Assembly: GCF_030766935.1 (NCBI RefSeq)
Contig: NZ_JASERL010000013.1
Span: 1 to 64,000 of the forward strand
DNA from: Streptomyces sp. KL109B
GTDB lineage: Bacteria; Actinomycetota; Actinomycetes; Streptomycetales; Streptomycetaceae
Length of the DNA: 64,000 bases
Direction: 5' to 3'
Of the stretch, positions 50,083 to 57,684 are shown piece after piece. The position numbers and the translations under genes were made by a program. Under the pieces are notes generated by a model. It had not been told where the DNA came from and did no database searches. It was given only the letters and a program-made list of their open reading frames with translations. Position 1 is the first letter of the stretch, and the number at the start of each line of letters is the position of its first letter.

Positions 50083-51516
50083 GTGAGCAGCAACAACGGC
50101 GATGTCCGCCTCTGGGGCGGCCGGTTCGCCGACGGCCCGGCCGAGGCCCTGGCGAAACTCTCCGCCTCCGTCCACTTCGACTGGCGCCTCGCCCCGTACG
50201 ACATCGCGGGTTCCCGCGCCCACGCGCGCGTGCTCAACAAGGCGGGACTGCTCACCGAGGACGAGCTGACCCGCATGCTCGCCGGCCTCGACCAGCTGGA
50301 GGGCGACGTCGCGGACGGCTCCTTCACCGGCACCATCGCCGACGAGGACGTGCACACCGCCCTGGAGCGCGGCCTCCTGGAGCGCCTCGGCCCGGACCTC
50401 GGCGGCAAGCTCCGCGCGGGCCGCTCGCGCAACGACCAGGTGGCGACGCTCTTCCGGATGTACCTGCGCGACGAGGCCCGCGTCATCGGCGGCCTCATCG
50501 CCGACCTCCAGGAGGCCCTCGTCGGCCTCGCGGAGGCGCACCCGGACGTCGCGATGCCGGGGCGTACGCACCTTCAGCACGCCCAGCCGGTGCTCTTCGC
50601 GCACCACGTCCTGGGGCACGTCCAGTCCCTGTCCCGGGACGCGGAGCGGCTGCGGCAGTGGGACGAGCGGACGGCCGTCTCGCCGTACGGTTCGGGCGCC
50701 CTCGCGGGCAGCAGCCTCGGCCTCGACCCGGAGGCGGTGGCCCGCGACCTCGGCTTCGAGCACGGCAGCTCCGCCAACTCCATCGACGGCACGGCCTCCC
50801 GTGACTTCGTCGCCGAGTTCACCTTCATCACCGCGATGATCGGCGTGAACATCTCGCGGATCGCCGAGGAGATCATCCTGTGGAACACGAAGGAGTTCTC
50901 CTTCGTCACGCTCCACGACGCCTTCTCCACCGGCTCCTCGATCATGCCGCAGAAGAAGAACCCGGACATCGCGGAGCTGGCGCGCGGCAAGTCCGGCCGC
51001 CTCATCGGCAACCTCACGGGCCTGATGGCCACGCTCAAGGCGCTCCCGCTCGCGTACAACCGCGACCTCCAGGAGGACAAGGAGCCGGTCTTCGACTCCT
51101 GCGACCAGCTGGCTCTTCTGCTCCCGGCGTTCACCGGCATGATGGCCACGCTCACGGTCAACCGGGAGCGCATGGAGGAGCTGGCCCCGGCGGGCTTCTC
51201 GCTCGCCACGGACATCGCCGAGTGGCTGGTCAAGCAGGGCGTGCCGTTCCGCGTCGCGCACGATGTCGCGGGCGAGTGCGTCAAGGTCGCCGAGTCGGAG
51301 GGCAAGGAGCTCGACGACCTCACCGACGACCAGTTCGCCAAGATCTCCGAGCACCTCAAGCCCGAGGTCCGCACGGTGCTGAACGTCCCCGGCGCCCTGG
51401 CCTCCCGCTCCGGCCGCGGCGGCACGGCGCCGAGCGCGGTCGCCACCCAGCTCGCCGAGGTCAAGCAGGACCTGACGGTGCAGCGCACGTGGGCCGACGC
51501 GAAGAAGCAGCCGTGA
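50083..51516 (+). CDS. argH: Argininosuccinate lyase
   Basis: 477 aa. Last step of arginine biosynthesis, giving arginine and fumarate. Fumarase/aspartase superfamily segments: LWGGRFADGPAEAL, GRSRNDQVATLFRMYLRD, GRTHLQHAQPVLFAHH and the signature loop GSSIMPQKKNPD with the catalytic serine. GTG start, GAGGAG 8 nt upstream. It stands alone, with argG not in the window, and ends at a very strong terminator. Confidence 0.97.
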   Translation: MSSNNGDVRLWGGRFADGPAEALAKLSASVHFDWRLAPYDIAGSRAHARVLNKAGLLTEDELTRMLAGLDQLEGDVADGSFTGTIADEDVHTALERGLLERLGPDLGGKLRAGRSRNDQVATLFRMYLRDEARVIGGLIADLQEALVGLAEAHPDVAMPGRTHLQHAQPVLFAHHVLGHVQSLSRDAERLRQWDERTAVSPYGSGALAGSSLGLDPEAVARDLGFEHGSSANSIDGTASRDFVAEFTFITAMIGVNISRIAEEIILWNTKEFSFVTLHDAFSTGSSIMPQKKNPDIAELARGKSGRLIGNLTGLMATLKALPLAYNRDLQEDKEPVFDSCDQLALLLPAFTGMMATLTVNRERMEELAPAGFSLATDIAEWLVKQGVPFRVAHDVAGECVKVAESEGKELDDLTDDQFAKISEHLKPEVRTVLNVPGALASRSGRGGTAPSAVATQLAEVKQDLTVQRTWADAKKQP

Positions 51517-51537
51517 CGAACCAGTAGCCGTCGGCAC

Positions 51538-51585
51538 GCCGAAGGGCCCGGCTCGTCCATCCGTGGACGGGCCGGGCCCTTCGGC
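51538..51585. terminator. Long terminator hairpin after argH
   Basis: A 22-bp stem with one G-T pair, arms 51538-51559 and 51564-51585, loop TCCG. It lies between convergent argH and the small membrane protein gene and can serve both. Confidence 0.95.
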
Positions 51586-51611
51586 GTCCGCGTGCCCGGA
51601 CGGGCTGGGCG

Positions 51612-51881
51612 TCAGCGGCGCGCCCGTGCCCCGCCTCCGTAGCTCGACAGATCGAGCAGCAGACCAAAGACGATCACGACCCAGCCGATCCCGCGGACCC
51701 CGACCACGGGCGCGTACGCGAGGACATAACCCAACGTTGTCCACGGCAGCAGGATCAGGCCGACCAGCGGCAGCAGTACGCCGGTGAAGGCGCGGTCCAC
51801 GAGGTTGGTGAACAGCCACGTGATGATCAGCGCCACCCGCGGCCCGATGGCCGCCATCGCGGCGAAGATGCAGCACCCCAT
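51612..51881 (-). CDS. Small multi-pass membrane protein, hypothetical
   Basis: 89 aa from ATG 51881 with GGGAGG 8 nt upstream. Two or three hydrophobic segments (FAAMAAIGPRVALIITWLFT, FTGVLLPLVGLILLPWTTLG, GIGWVVIVFGLLLDL). A CC pair follows the N-terminal Met-Gly. The family is not recognised with confidence. It sits between argH and a TetR gene. Confidence 0.75.
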   Translation of the reverse strand: MGCCIFAAMAAIGPRVALIITWLFTNLVDRAFTGVLLPLVGLILLPWTTLGYVLAYAPVVGVRGIGWVVIVFGLLLDLSSYGGGARARR

Positions 51882-51896
51882 GCCGGTACCTCCCGG

Positions 51897-51970
51897 GAGT
51901 CGAACGTCCCGACAGTCGTAACACTGCGTGAGGGGGTCGGCCACTTGAGCTATACGAGACGCCCACGCCT
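51897..51970 (-). other. tRNA-like relic
   Basis: Read on the minus strand, the stretch contains TAGCTCAAGTGG (like a tRNA D-arm) and, about 38 nt later, GTTCGACTC (matching the T-loop consensus GTTCRANYC) within a CGGGA/TCCCG stem. An acceptor stem and a clean anticodon arm cannot be drawn. It may be a decayed tRNA or a chance resemblance, and is not a functional tRNA as read. Confidence 0.3.
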
Positions 51971-51974
51971 CCCG

Positions 51975-51992
51975 TGAGACATTCATGTCTCA
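51975..51992. promoter_or_regulatory. TetR operator palindrome
   Basis: TGAGACAT-TC-ATGTCTCA, a perfect 18-bp palindrome, 19 bp ahead of the TetR ATG. A half-site recurs at about 52007-52015. TATCCT at 52000-52005 would place the transcript start at or next to the ATG (52012), so the operator covers the -35 region and the message is probably leaderless. Confidence 0.65.
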
Positions 51993-52011
51993 TGTGACGT
52001 ATCCTCGTCTC

Positions 52012-52563
52012 ATGTCTGTCGATCGTGCCCAGGTGCTGCGCAGCGCTGCCGCCCTGCTCACCCGCAAATCCACGGCCACCATGGACGAGGTGGCGCGGGC
52101 CGCCGGCATCAGCCGGGCGACCCTGCACCGCCAGTTCGCGGGCCGGGACGCGCTGGTCCGCGCCCTCGAGGAACTGGGCATCGCCGAGTGCGCGACGGCG
52201 CTCGACCGGGCCGGGCTCGACGCGGGACCGGCCGTCGAGGCGCTGCGCCGGCTCGTCCGCGAGGTCGAGCCGGCGGCGCCGCTGCTCGCCTTCCTCGTCA
52301 CGGAGAACCAGCTCTTCGAGGGAGAGGAGCAGAACGCCGGGTGGGCGCACCTGGACGCCCGCATAGAGGCGCTGTTCCGGCGCGGACAGGAAGCGGGCGA
52401 GTTCCGGATCGACCTGACACCCGCCTGGCTGACCGAGGCGCTCTACGGCCTCATCGGCAGCGGCGCCTGGGCGGTACAGGACGGCCGCGTCGCGGCCAAG
52501 GACTTCCAATTCATGATCGTCGAGCTGCTGCTCGGCGGCGCAATACGGAGAGTGGAACCATGA
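52012..52563 (+). CDS. TetR-family repressor
   Basis: 183 aa from ATG 52012. The helix-turn-helix is at about 8-50 (AAALLTRKSTATMDEVARAA, GISRATLHRQFAGRDALVRA); the rest is a helical ligand-binding domain. An ATGA overlap links it to an MFS drug-exporter gene, so it most likely represses the pair and is released by an exported drug. No ribosome-binding site precedes the ATG; an in-frame upstream ATG at 51985 lies inside the palindrome and is unlikely. Confidence 0.93.
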   Translation: MSVDRAQVLRSAAALLTRKSTATMDEVARAAGISRATLHRQFAGRDALVRALEELGIAECATALDRAGLDAGPAVEALRRLVREVEPAAPLLAFLVTENQLFEGEEQNAGWAHLDARIEALFRRGQEAGEFRIDLTPAWLTEALYGLIGSGAWAVQDGRVAAKDFQFMIVELLLGGAIRRVEP

Positions 52564-54092
52564 CCAGCACACAACAGCGCACTTCCGCGACGGAGGGGGT
52601 GACGTCCCGCCCCGCGCGGTGGCTCGCCCTCTCCGTCCTCGTGCTGGCCGTGCTGCTCGTCGCCGTGGACGCGACCGTCCTCGGCCTCGCGACCCCCTAC
52701 ATCAGCGAGGACCTGAAGCCCTCGGGCACGCAGTTGCTGTGGATCGGGGACGTGTACTCGTTCGTCATCGCCGGTCTGCTGGTGTCCATGGGCAGCCTCG
52801 GCGACCGGATCGGACGCAAGAAGCTGCTGCTGACGGGCGCGGTCGCGTTCGGCGCGGTGTCGGTGCTCAACGCGTACGCGACGACACCGGAGTTGATGAT
52901 CCTGGCGCGCGCCCTGCTGGGTGTCGCGGGCGCGACGCTGATGCCGTCCACGCTGGCGCTGATCCGCAACATCTTCCACGACCCGCGCGAGCGGTCGCTG
53001 GCCATCGGCATCTGGGGAGCGATGGCCTCGGCGGGCGCGGCGGTCGGGCCGGTCGTCGGCGGGTTTCTGCTCGAACACTTCTGGTGGGGCTCGGTCTTCC
53101 TGATCAACCTGCCGGTGATGGCGATCCTGGTGGTCGTCGGCGCGAAGCTGATCCCGGAGTCGAAGAACCCGGTGCCGGGGCCGTGGGACCTGGTGAGTGT
53201 CTTCCTGTCCCTGGTCGGCATGATCGGTGTCGTCTACGCGGTGAAGGAGGCGGCGGCGCACGGCTTCGGTGCGGGTGTCGCGGTGTCGGCGGTCGTCGGT
53301 GTGGCGGGGCTCGTGTGGTTCGTGCGGCGCCAACTCACGCTGGAGGCGCCACTCCTTGACATGCGGCTGTTCCGCAACCGCGGGTTCTCGGGCGCGGTCC
53401 TGGCCGACCTGCTGACGATTCTGGGCCTGGCGGGCCTGGTCTTCTTCCTCTCCCAGTTCCTGCAACTGGTGCAGGGGCGCCAGCCGTTCGAGGCGGGCCT
53501 CGCCGAACTCCCGGCGGCCGTCGGGGCGGTGGCGGCGGGGCTCGTCGCCGGTACGGTGGCGCGGCGTTTCTCGGTACGTGGGGTGGTCGCGGGTGGGCTC
53601 GCGGCGGTCGGCCTCGCGCTGGCCGCGCTCACCACGCTGAGCCAGTCGACCGGGTATCCGCTGCTCGGCGCGGTGCTGCTCGTCGTCGGTGTGGGCGCGG
53701 GGTTCTCGTTCACGGTGACGGCCGACGTGATTCTGTCCAGCGTGCCGAAGGAGCAGGCGGGGGCGGCGTCGGCGGTGTCCGAGACGGCGTACGAGCTCGG
53801 TACGGCGCTCGGTATCGCGTTGCTCGGGTCGATCGTCACCGGTGTGTACTCCGGGTTCACGGTTCCGGCGGGTACGCCGGAGGGGGTGGCGGTCGCGGCG
53901 CACGATTCCCTTGGCGGGGCGGTGGAGGCGGTGTCCGGGTTGCCGGCGGGGCAGGCGGAGGCGGTGCTCGACGGGGCGCGGGCGGCCTTCGTCGACGGGT
54001 TGCAGGTTGCGGCGGGGGTCGGTGCGGTGGTGTTGCTGGCGACGTCCGTCGCGGCCTGGTTCCTCCTCCGCCACCAACGCCTCGAACAGTAA
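52560..54092 (+). CDS. MFS multidrug efflux transporter, 14-helix DHA2 type
   Basis: 510 aa with about fourteen membrane helices. First-helix motif VLLVAVDATVLGLATPYISE with the conserved Asp, the loop GSLGDRIGRKKLL (motif A), and RALLGVAGATLMPSTLALIR and GAAVGPVVGGFLLEHFWWGS (motif C) place it in the QacA/SmvA-like DHA2 group that exports cationic drugs by proton antiport. Translationally coupled to the upstream TetR gene. Confidence 0.93.
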   Translation: MTSTQQRTSATEGVTSRPARWLALSVLVLAVLLVAVDATVLGLATPYISEDLKPSGTQLLWIGDVYSFVIAGLLVSMGSLGDRIGRKKLLLTGAVAFGAVSVLNAYATTPELMILARALLGVAGATLMPSTLALIRNIFHDPRERSLAIGIWGAMASAGAAVGPVVGGFLLEHFWWGSVFLINLPVMAILVVVGAKLIPESKNPVPGPWDLVSVFLSLVGMIGVVYAVKEAAAHGFGAGVAVSAVVGVAGLVWFVRRQLTLEAPLLDMRLFRNRGFSGAVLADLLTILGLAGLVFFLSQFLQLVQGRQPFEAGLAELPAAVGAVAAGLVAGTVARRFSVRGVVAGGLAAVGLALAALTTLSQSTGYPLLGAVLLVVGVGAGFSFTVTADVILSSVPKEQAGAASAVSETAYELGTALGIALLGSIVTGVYSGFTVPAGTPEGVAVAAHDSLGGAVEAVSGLPAGQAEAVLDGARAAFVDGLQVAAGVGAVVLLATSVAAWFLLRHQRLEQ

Positions 54093-54107
54093 CCCGCCCC
54101 CACGCCT

Positions 54108-54156
54108 CGGGGCTCCGCCCCGGACCCCGCTGCTCAATCGCCGCAGGGGCTTGATT
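54108..54156 (-). repeat. Two-hairpin dispersed element, copy 7
   Basis: Reverse-strand copy, 15 bp after the MFS stop. Stem variant CTGC/GCAG, loop GGCGATTGA, second hairpin GGGGC-GGA-GCCCC. Confidence 0.85.
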
Positions 54157-54214
54157 GGCCCACCTGTGCCACCCACCCGCCCCCTCCAGGGGCGTCGGCC
54201 GCGGCGCGGCGAAA

Positions 54215-54253
54215 GGCCCGGCCCACCGGAGGAAAGAACCGGTGGGCCGGGCC
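54215..54253. terminator. Terminator between MFS and plsC genes
   Basis: Perfect 15-bp stem, arms 54215-54229 and 54239-54253, 9-nt loop. It lies 28 bp beyond the plsC stop on the minus strand and after copy 7 for the plus-strand transcript. Confidence 0.9.
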
Positions 54254-54281
54254 CGCGTACCCGTAATGCAGCGGCCAGCGC

Positions 54282-54953
54282 TTACGCTGCCTTGGCCTTC
54301 GTCGCGTACATGTCCACGTACTCCTGCCCCGACAACCGCATGACCTCCGCCATCACGGAATCCGTCACGGCCCGCAACACGTACCGGTCACGCCCCATCC
54401 CGTCGTAGCGGGAGAACTCCATCGGCTCGCCGAAGCGCACGGTCACCTTGCCCGGCCGCGGGATCCCCGCACCGCCCGGCTGCAACTTGTCCGTGCCGAT
54501 CATGGCGAAGGGGACGACGGGCGCACCCGTCATCAACGTAAGCCGGGCGATGCCGGTCCGGCCCCGGTACAGGCGTCCGTCGGGGGAGCGCGTGCCCTCC
54601 GGGTAGATGCCGAAGATGCGGCCCTCCTCCAGGATCCGGCGGCCGGTCATCAGCGCGGCCACCCCACCGTTGGCCCCGTCGCGGTCGACGGGAATCATGC
54701 CGACCCCGGTGAAGAACCACGCCATGAGGCGGCCCTTGAGGGACTTGCCGGTGACGTACTCGTCCTTGCCGATGAAGAAGACCTGCCGGTCACAGACGAG
54801 CGGCAGGAGCATCGAGTCGATGAACGTCAGGTGGTTGCCCGCCAGGATGACGGGACCGTTCCCCGGAATCTTCTCTGCGCCTTCCACCCGTAGGCGGAAC
54901 ACCAGGCGCATGATCGGGCCGAGCACTGCCTTGATGAGCGCGAAGCGGGACAA
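54282..54953 (-). CDS. plsC: 1-acylglycerol-3-phosphate acyltransferase (PlsC-like)
   Basis: 223 aa from a TTG at 54953 that has GGAGGG 4 nt upstream. Acyltransferase motifs: NHLTFID (NHX4D-type), GMIPVDRDG, and YPEGTRSPDG (EGTR). It transfers an acyl chain to lysophosphatidate at the inner membrane face. The frame stays open upstream, and a GTG at 55016 would add a THSL-repeat leader; the Shine-Dalgarno favours TTG. It is divergent from glpQ1, linking lipid synthesis and glycerophosphodiester recycling. Confidence 0.88.
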   Translation of the reverse strand: MSRFALIKAVLGPIMRLVFRLRVEGAEKIPGNGPVILAGNHLTFIDSMLLPLVCDRQVFFIGKDEYVTGKSLKGRLMAWFFTGVGMIPVDRDGANGGVAALMTGRRILEEGRIFGIYPEGTRSPDGRLYRGRTGIARLTLMTGAPVVPFAMIGTDKLQPGGAGIPRPGKVTVRFGEPMEFSRYDGMGRDRYVLRAVTDSVMAEVMRLSGQEYVDMYATKAKAA

Positions 54954-54966
54954 CGAGCCCTCCGAT

Positions 54967-54995
54967 GTCAAGGAATGGGTCAACGAATGGGTCAA
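54967..54995 (-). repeat. 12-bp spaced TTGAC direct repeats before plsC
   Basis: GTCAA on the plus strand (TTGAC on the minus) begins at 54967, 54979 and 54991, exactly 12 bp apart, within the unit GAATGGGTCAAC. They lie 14-42 bp upstream of the plsC TTG. Confidence 0.75.
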
Positions 54996-55268
54996 CGAAT
55001 GAGCGGTGGTTGACACCTGGATTGGACCGAGGAGTCTGTGCAGGTGAGGACGATACTCGCGCACGAGTACCCCGCGCACATCGGGTTCACGGACTGGATA
55101 CGAGGAGTTGACCGAAGTTGGCGCCCCGTTGATGCGCGGGAAACGCCCGTGCGCCATGCCGCATCACCCCGACGTTCCGTCCAGGGTCTCCCACTCGTCA
55201 CTTCCGCACCCCTACGATCGACCTCGCTTTGACAGGTGCAAGGCAGTACTTGGTGGGAGGAGTGCGTC
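54996..55268. promoter_or_regulatory. plsC/glpQ1 divergent region with candidate PHO box
   Basis: The 315-bp gap contains three 11-bp units in phase: GTTCACGGACT (55085), GGATACGAGGA (55096) and GTTGACCGAAG (55107-55117). The first and third fit the PhoP direct-repeat unit GTTCACC-N4 of Streptomyces. TTGACA at 55010-55015 may be a -35 element. From memory, glpQ1 of S. coelicolor is PhoP-regulated, which fits. Nothing else was recognised here. Confidence 0.5.
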
Positions 55269-56480
55269 ATGGGGAACAAGGGGAACGAGAAGTCACAGCT
55301 CGCGCAGGGGGCGCGGCAGTCACCGACCGCGGGGGCGGTCGGCCGGCGCGCACTGCTCGGTGCCGCGGTGCTCGGCGCGGGCGCGACAGCACTCGGGGCG
55401 GCCGGAACCGCAAGAGCGGCCGAGAGAGAAAGTGGCGCGATTAACATGAGCAAGGGCCTCGCGGGCCTCCCCGTGCCCACGGTCATCGCACACCGCGGCA
55501 CGAGTGGCTACCGCCCCGAGCACACGCTCGGCTCGTACCAGTTGGCGCTCGACATGGGCGCGCACATCATCGAGGCGGGCGACCTCTGCCCGACCAAGGA
55601 CGGCCATCTCGTATGCCGTCACGAACCGGAAATCGGCGGCACGACGAACGTCTCCGAGCACCCCGAGTTCGCGGACCGCAAGACGACGAAGAGCCTCGAC
55701 GGGGTCGCCACCACCGGCTGGTTCACCGAGGACTTCACGCTCGCCGAGCTGAAGACGCTGCGCGCCAAGGAGCGCATCCCCGCCACCCGCCAGCGCAACA
55801 CGATCTACGACGGCCGCTGGGAGATCCCCACCTTCGAGGAGGTCCTGCGCTGGCGCGCCGAGCAGAGCAAGAAGCTCGGGCGCGAGGTCTGGATCTACCC
55901 GGAGCTCAAGCACCCCACCTACTTCCGCAAGCAGAACCTCGGCCTGGAGGAGCGGCTGGCCAAGATCCTGCGGGCGCACGGGCTCCACCGGAAGAACTCG
56001 CCCGTCATCATCCAGTCCTTCGAGCCCACCAGCATCCAGCGCATGAACAAGCTGGTCGGCAACCCGCTCGCCGTCCTGCTCTCCACGGCCAAGTCCCGCC
56101 CGTACGACTTCGTGGACACCGGCGACCCGCGCACCGTCGCCGACCTGATCACCCCCAAGGGGCTCGCCGAGATCGCGACGTACGCGAACGGCATCGGGCC
56201 GACCCTCGACCTGATCATCCCGAAGGACGCGAACGGCAAGCTGACCCAGCCCACGACCCTCGTCAAGGACGCGCACGCGGCGGGCCTCGTCCTGCACCCG
56301 TACACGATGCGCAACGAGAACACCTTCCTGCCGGCCGACTTCAAGAAGGGCACCGACCCGAACGCGTACGGCGACGCCTTCGGTGCCTTCAAGGCGTACT
56401 ACGACACCGGCATCGACGGCATCTTCTCGGACAACTGCGACACGGCGCTCCTCGCCCGCGAGGACTTCGTCAACGGCTGA
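55269..56480 (+). CDS. glpQ1: Secreted glycerophosphodiester phosphodiesterase
   Basis: 403 aa. A Tat-type signal (GRRALLGAAVLGAGATALGA) precedes the GDPD barrel. Catalytic and metal ligands: IAHRGTSGYRPEHTLGSY, HIIEAGDLCPTKDGHLVCRH, and YPELKHPTYF; the C-terminal GIDGIFSDNCDTA is conserved. It releases glycerol-3-phosphate from glycerophosphodiesters outside the cell for phosphate and carbon supply. ATG 55269 is preceded by GGGAGGAG. Position and type match S. coelicolor glpQ1 (SCO1565 as I recall). Confidence 0.92.
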   Translation: MGNKGNEKSQLAQGARQSPTAGAVGRRALLGAAVLGAGATALGAAGTARAAERESGAINMSKGLAGLPVPTVIAHRGTSGYRPEHTLGSYQLALDMGAHIIEAGDLCPTKDGHLVCRHEPEIGGTTNVSEHPEFADRKTTKSLDGVATTGWFTEDFTLAELKTLRAKERIPATRQRNTIYDGRWEIPTFEEVLRWRAEQSKKLGREVWIYPELKHPTYFRKQNLGLEERLAKILRAHGLHRKNSPVIIQSFEPTSIQRMNKLVGNPLAVLLSTAKSRPYDFVDTGDPRTVADLITPKGLAEIATYANGIGPTLDLIIPKDANGKLTQPTTLVKDAHAAGLVLHPYTMRNENTFLPADFKKGTDPNAYGDAFGAFKAYYDTGIDGIFSDNCDTALLAREDFVNG

Positions 56481-56553
56481 CCGCCGCACGCCGGTTGGAG
56501 TGAGACCCGGCCGCCCCGGCAACCAGCCGCCGGGGCGGCCCGTCCCGTCGTAT

Positions 56554-57138
56554 ATGACGTACGACAACACCCCGCACACCGCGTACGACATCTCATATAC
56601 GACGTACGACTCCGTGATCGATCCGCTGCGCCCCCTCCTCGCCGCCGAGGTCCGCGCGGAACTCCCGGGCGCGACGACCGTCGAACCCGGCGACCTCGAA
56701 CAGGCCGTATGGGTCCGCCTCCTGGAACACCTCCGCGGCCAGGGCCCGCCCACCGACCCCGCCGCCTGGCTCCGCGAAGCGGTCCGCGTCGAAGCCCGCC
56801 TCCAACGGCGTACGGCCCTGCACGAACGGCCGTACGGGGTCGATCCCGCCGCCGGCCCGGCCGACCCCGCCGACCCGGCCACCACCGACCCCGAACACCG
56901 CGCGCTCGCCCGCGAACGCGACCGGGCGCTGTACCGGGCGGTGCGGCGGCTGCCGGGACGCTGCCCGCGCCTCATGGAGGCGCTGCTGTCCCCGCAAGAC
57001 CTCACTTACCGGGAAATCGCAGGCGAGTTGGGTATCTCACAGGGCAGCCTTGGGCCGGAACGTTCCAGATGTCTGGGATGCCTGCGCAGAATCCTGCCCT
57101 CCGAGGTTGCGCTCACGGCCCGCCGGGGAAAAGGGTGA
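56554..57138 (+). CDS. Sigma-70-family RNA polymerase sigma factor
   Basis: About 194 aa from ATG 56554. A region-2-like helical part (LAAEVRAELPGATTVEPGDL, EQAVWVRLLEHLRGQG) and a region-4 helix-turn-helix (LTYREIAGELGISQGSLGPE, RSRCLGCLRRIL) are present, joined by an Ala/Asp/Pro-rich linker. The N-terminus has a repeated Tyr-Asp pattern (TYDNTPHTAYDISYTTYDS). No anti-sigma gene or ribosome-binding site is adjacent. It is an unusual, divergent ECF-like or SigE-related factor. Confidence 0.82.
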   Translation: MTYDNTPHTAYDISYTTYDSVIDPLRPLLAAEVRAELPGATTVEPGDLEQAVWVRLLEHLRGQGPPTDPAAWLREAVRVEARLQRRTALHERPYGVDPAAGPADPADPATTDPEHRALARERDRALYRAVRRLPGRCPRLMEALLSPQDLTYREIAGELGISQGSLGPERSRCLGCLRRILPSEVALTARRGKG

Positions 57139-57177
57139 AGGACAACCGGCGAACAGGTGAGCGGGAGGCATGCACAC

Positions 57178-57681
57178 ATGGGCATGAGCGTGACCATCTC
57201 TGCGGCGACCGAAGCGGATGCCGAGCAGATTCTGAAGCTCCAGTACCTCTGCTACCAGAGCGAGGCGCAGCTCTACGGGGACTACTCGATCGAACCGCTC
57301 ACGCAGTCCCTGGACTCCGTGAGGGCCGAACTCACCAGCGGCACCGTGCTCGTGGCCCGACTCGGCGACGAGGTGGTGGCCTCCGTGCGCGGCACGGTCG
57401 ACGCCGACGGAACGGCGCACATCGACAAGCTGATCGTGCACCCGCGGATGCAGCGCCACGGCCTGGGCGGCCGACTGCTGAGCGCGGTGGAGGCCCGGTT
57501 GGGCGCGGCGGGCGCCGCCAAGCGCTTCCAGCTGTTCAGCGGGCACCGCAGCGACCACAACCTGCGCCTGTACCGCCAGCACGGCTACGAGGCGGTGTCC
57601 ACGGAGCGGGTCGACGACCGGCTCACCGTGGTGACGCTGGTCAAGCCGGTCGAGGCCAAGGCCTTCGCCGCGAGCGCCTGA
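57178..57681 (+). CDS. GNAT-family N-acetyltransferase
   Basis: 167 aa. Acetyl-CoA motif in IVHPRMQRHGLGGRLLSAVE, preceded by GTAHIDKL; C-terminal LFSGHRSDHNLRLYRQHGYE. The N-terminal ISAATEADAEQILKLQYLCY is typical of small-molecule acetyltransferases. ATG 57178 has GGGAGG 9 nt upstream. It follows the sigma factor by 39 bp. Target unknown. Confidence 0.92.
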   Translation: MGMSVTISAATEADAEQILKLQYLCYQSEAQLYGDYSIEPLTQSLDSVRAELTSGTVLVARLGDEVVASVRGTVDADGTAHIDKLIVHPRMQRHGLGGRLLSAVEARLGAAGAAKRFQLFSGHRSDHNLRLYRQHGYEAVSTERVDDRLTVVTLVKPVEAKAFAASA

Positions 57682-57684
57682 CGC

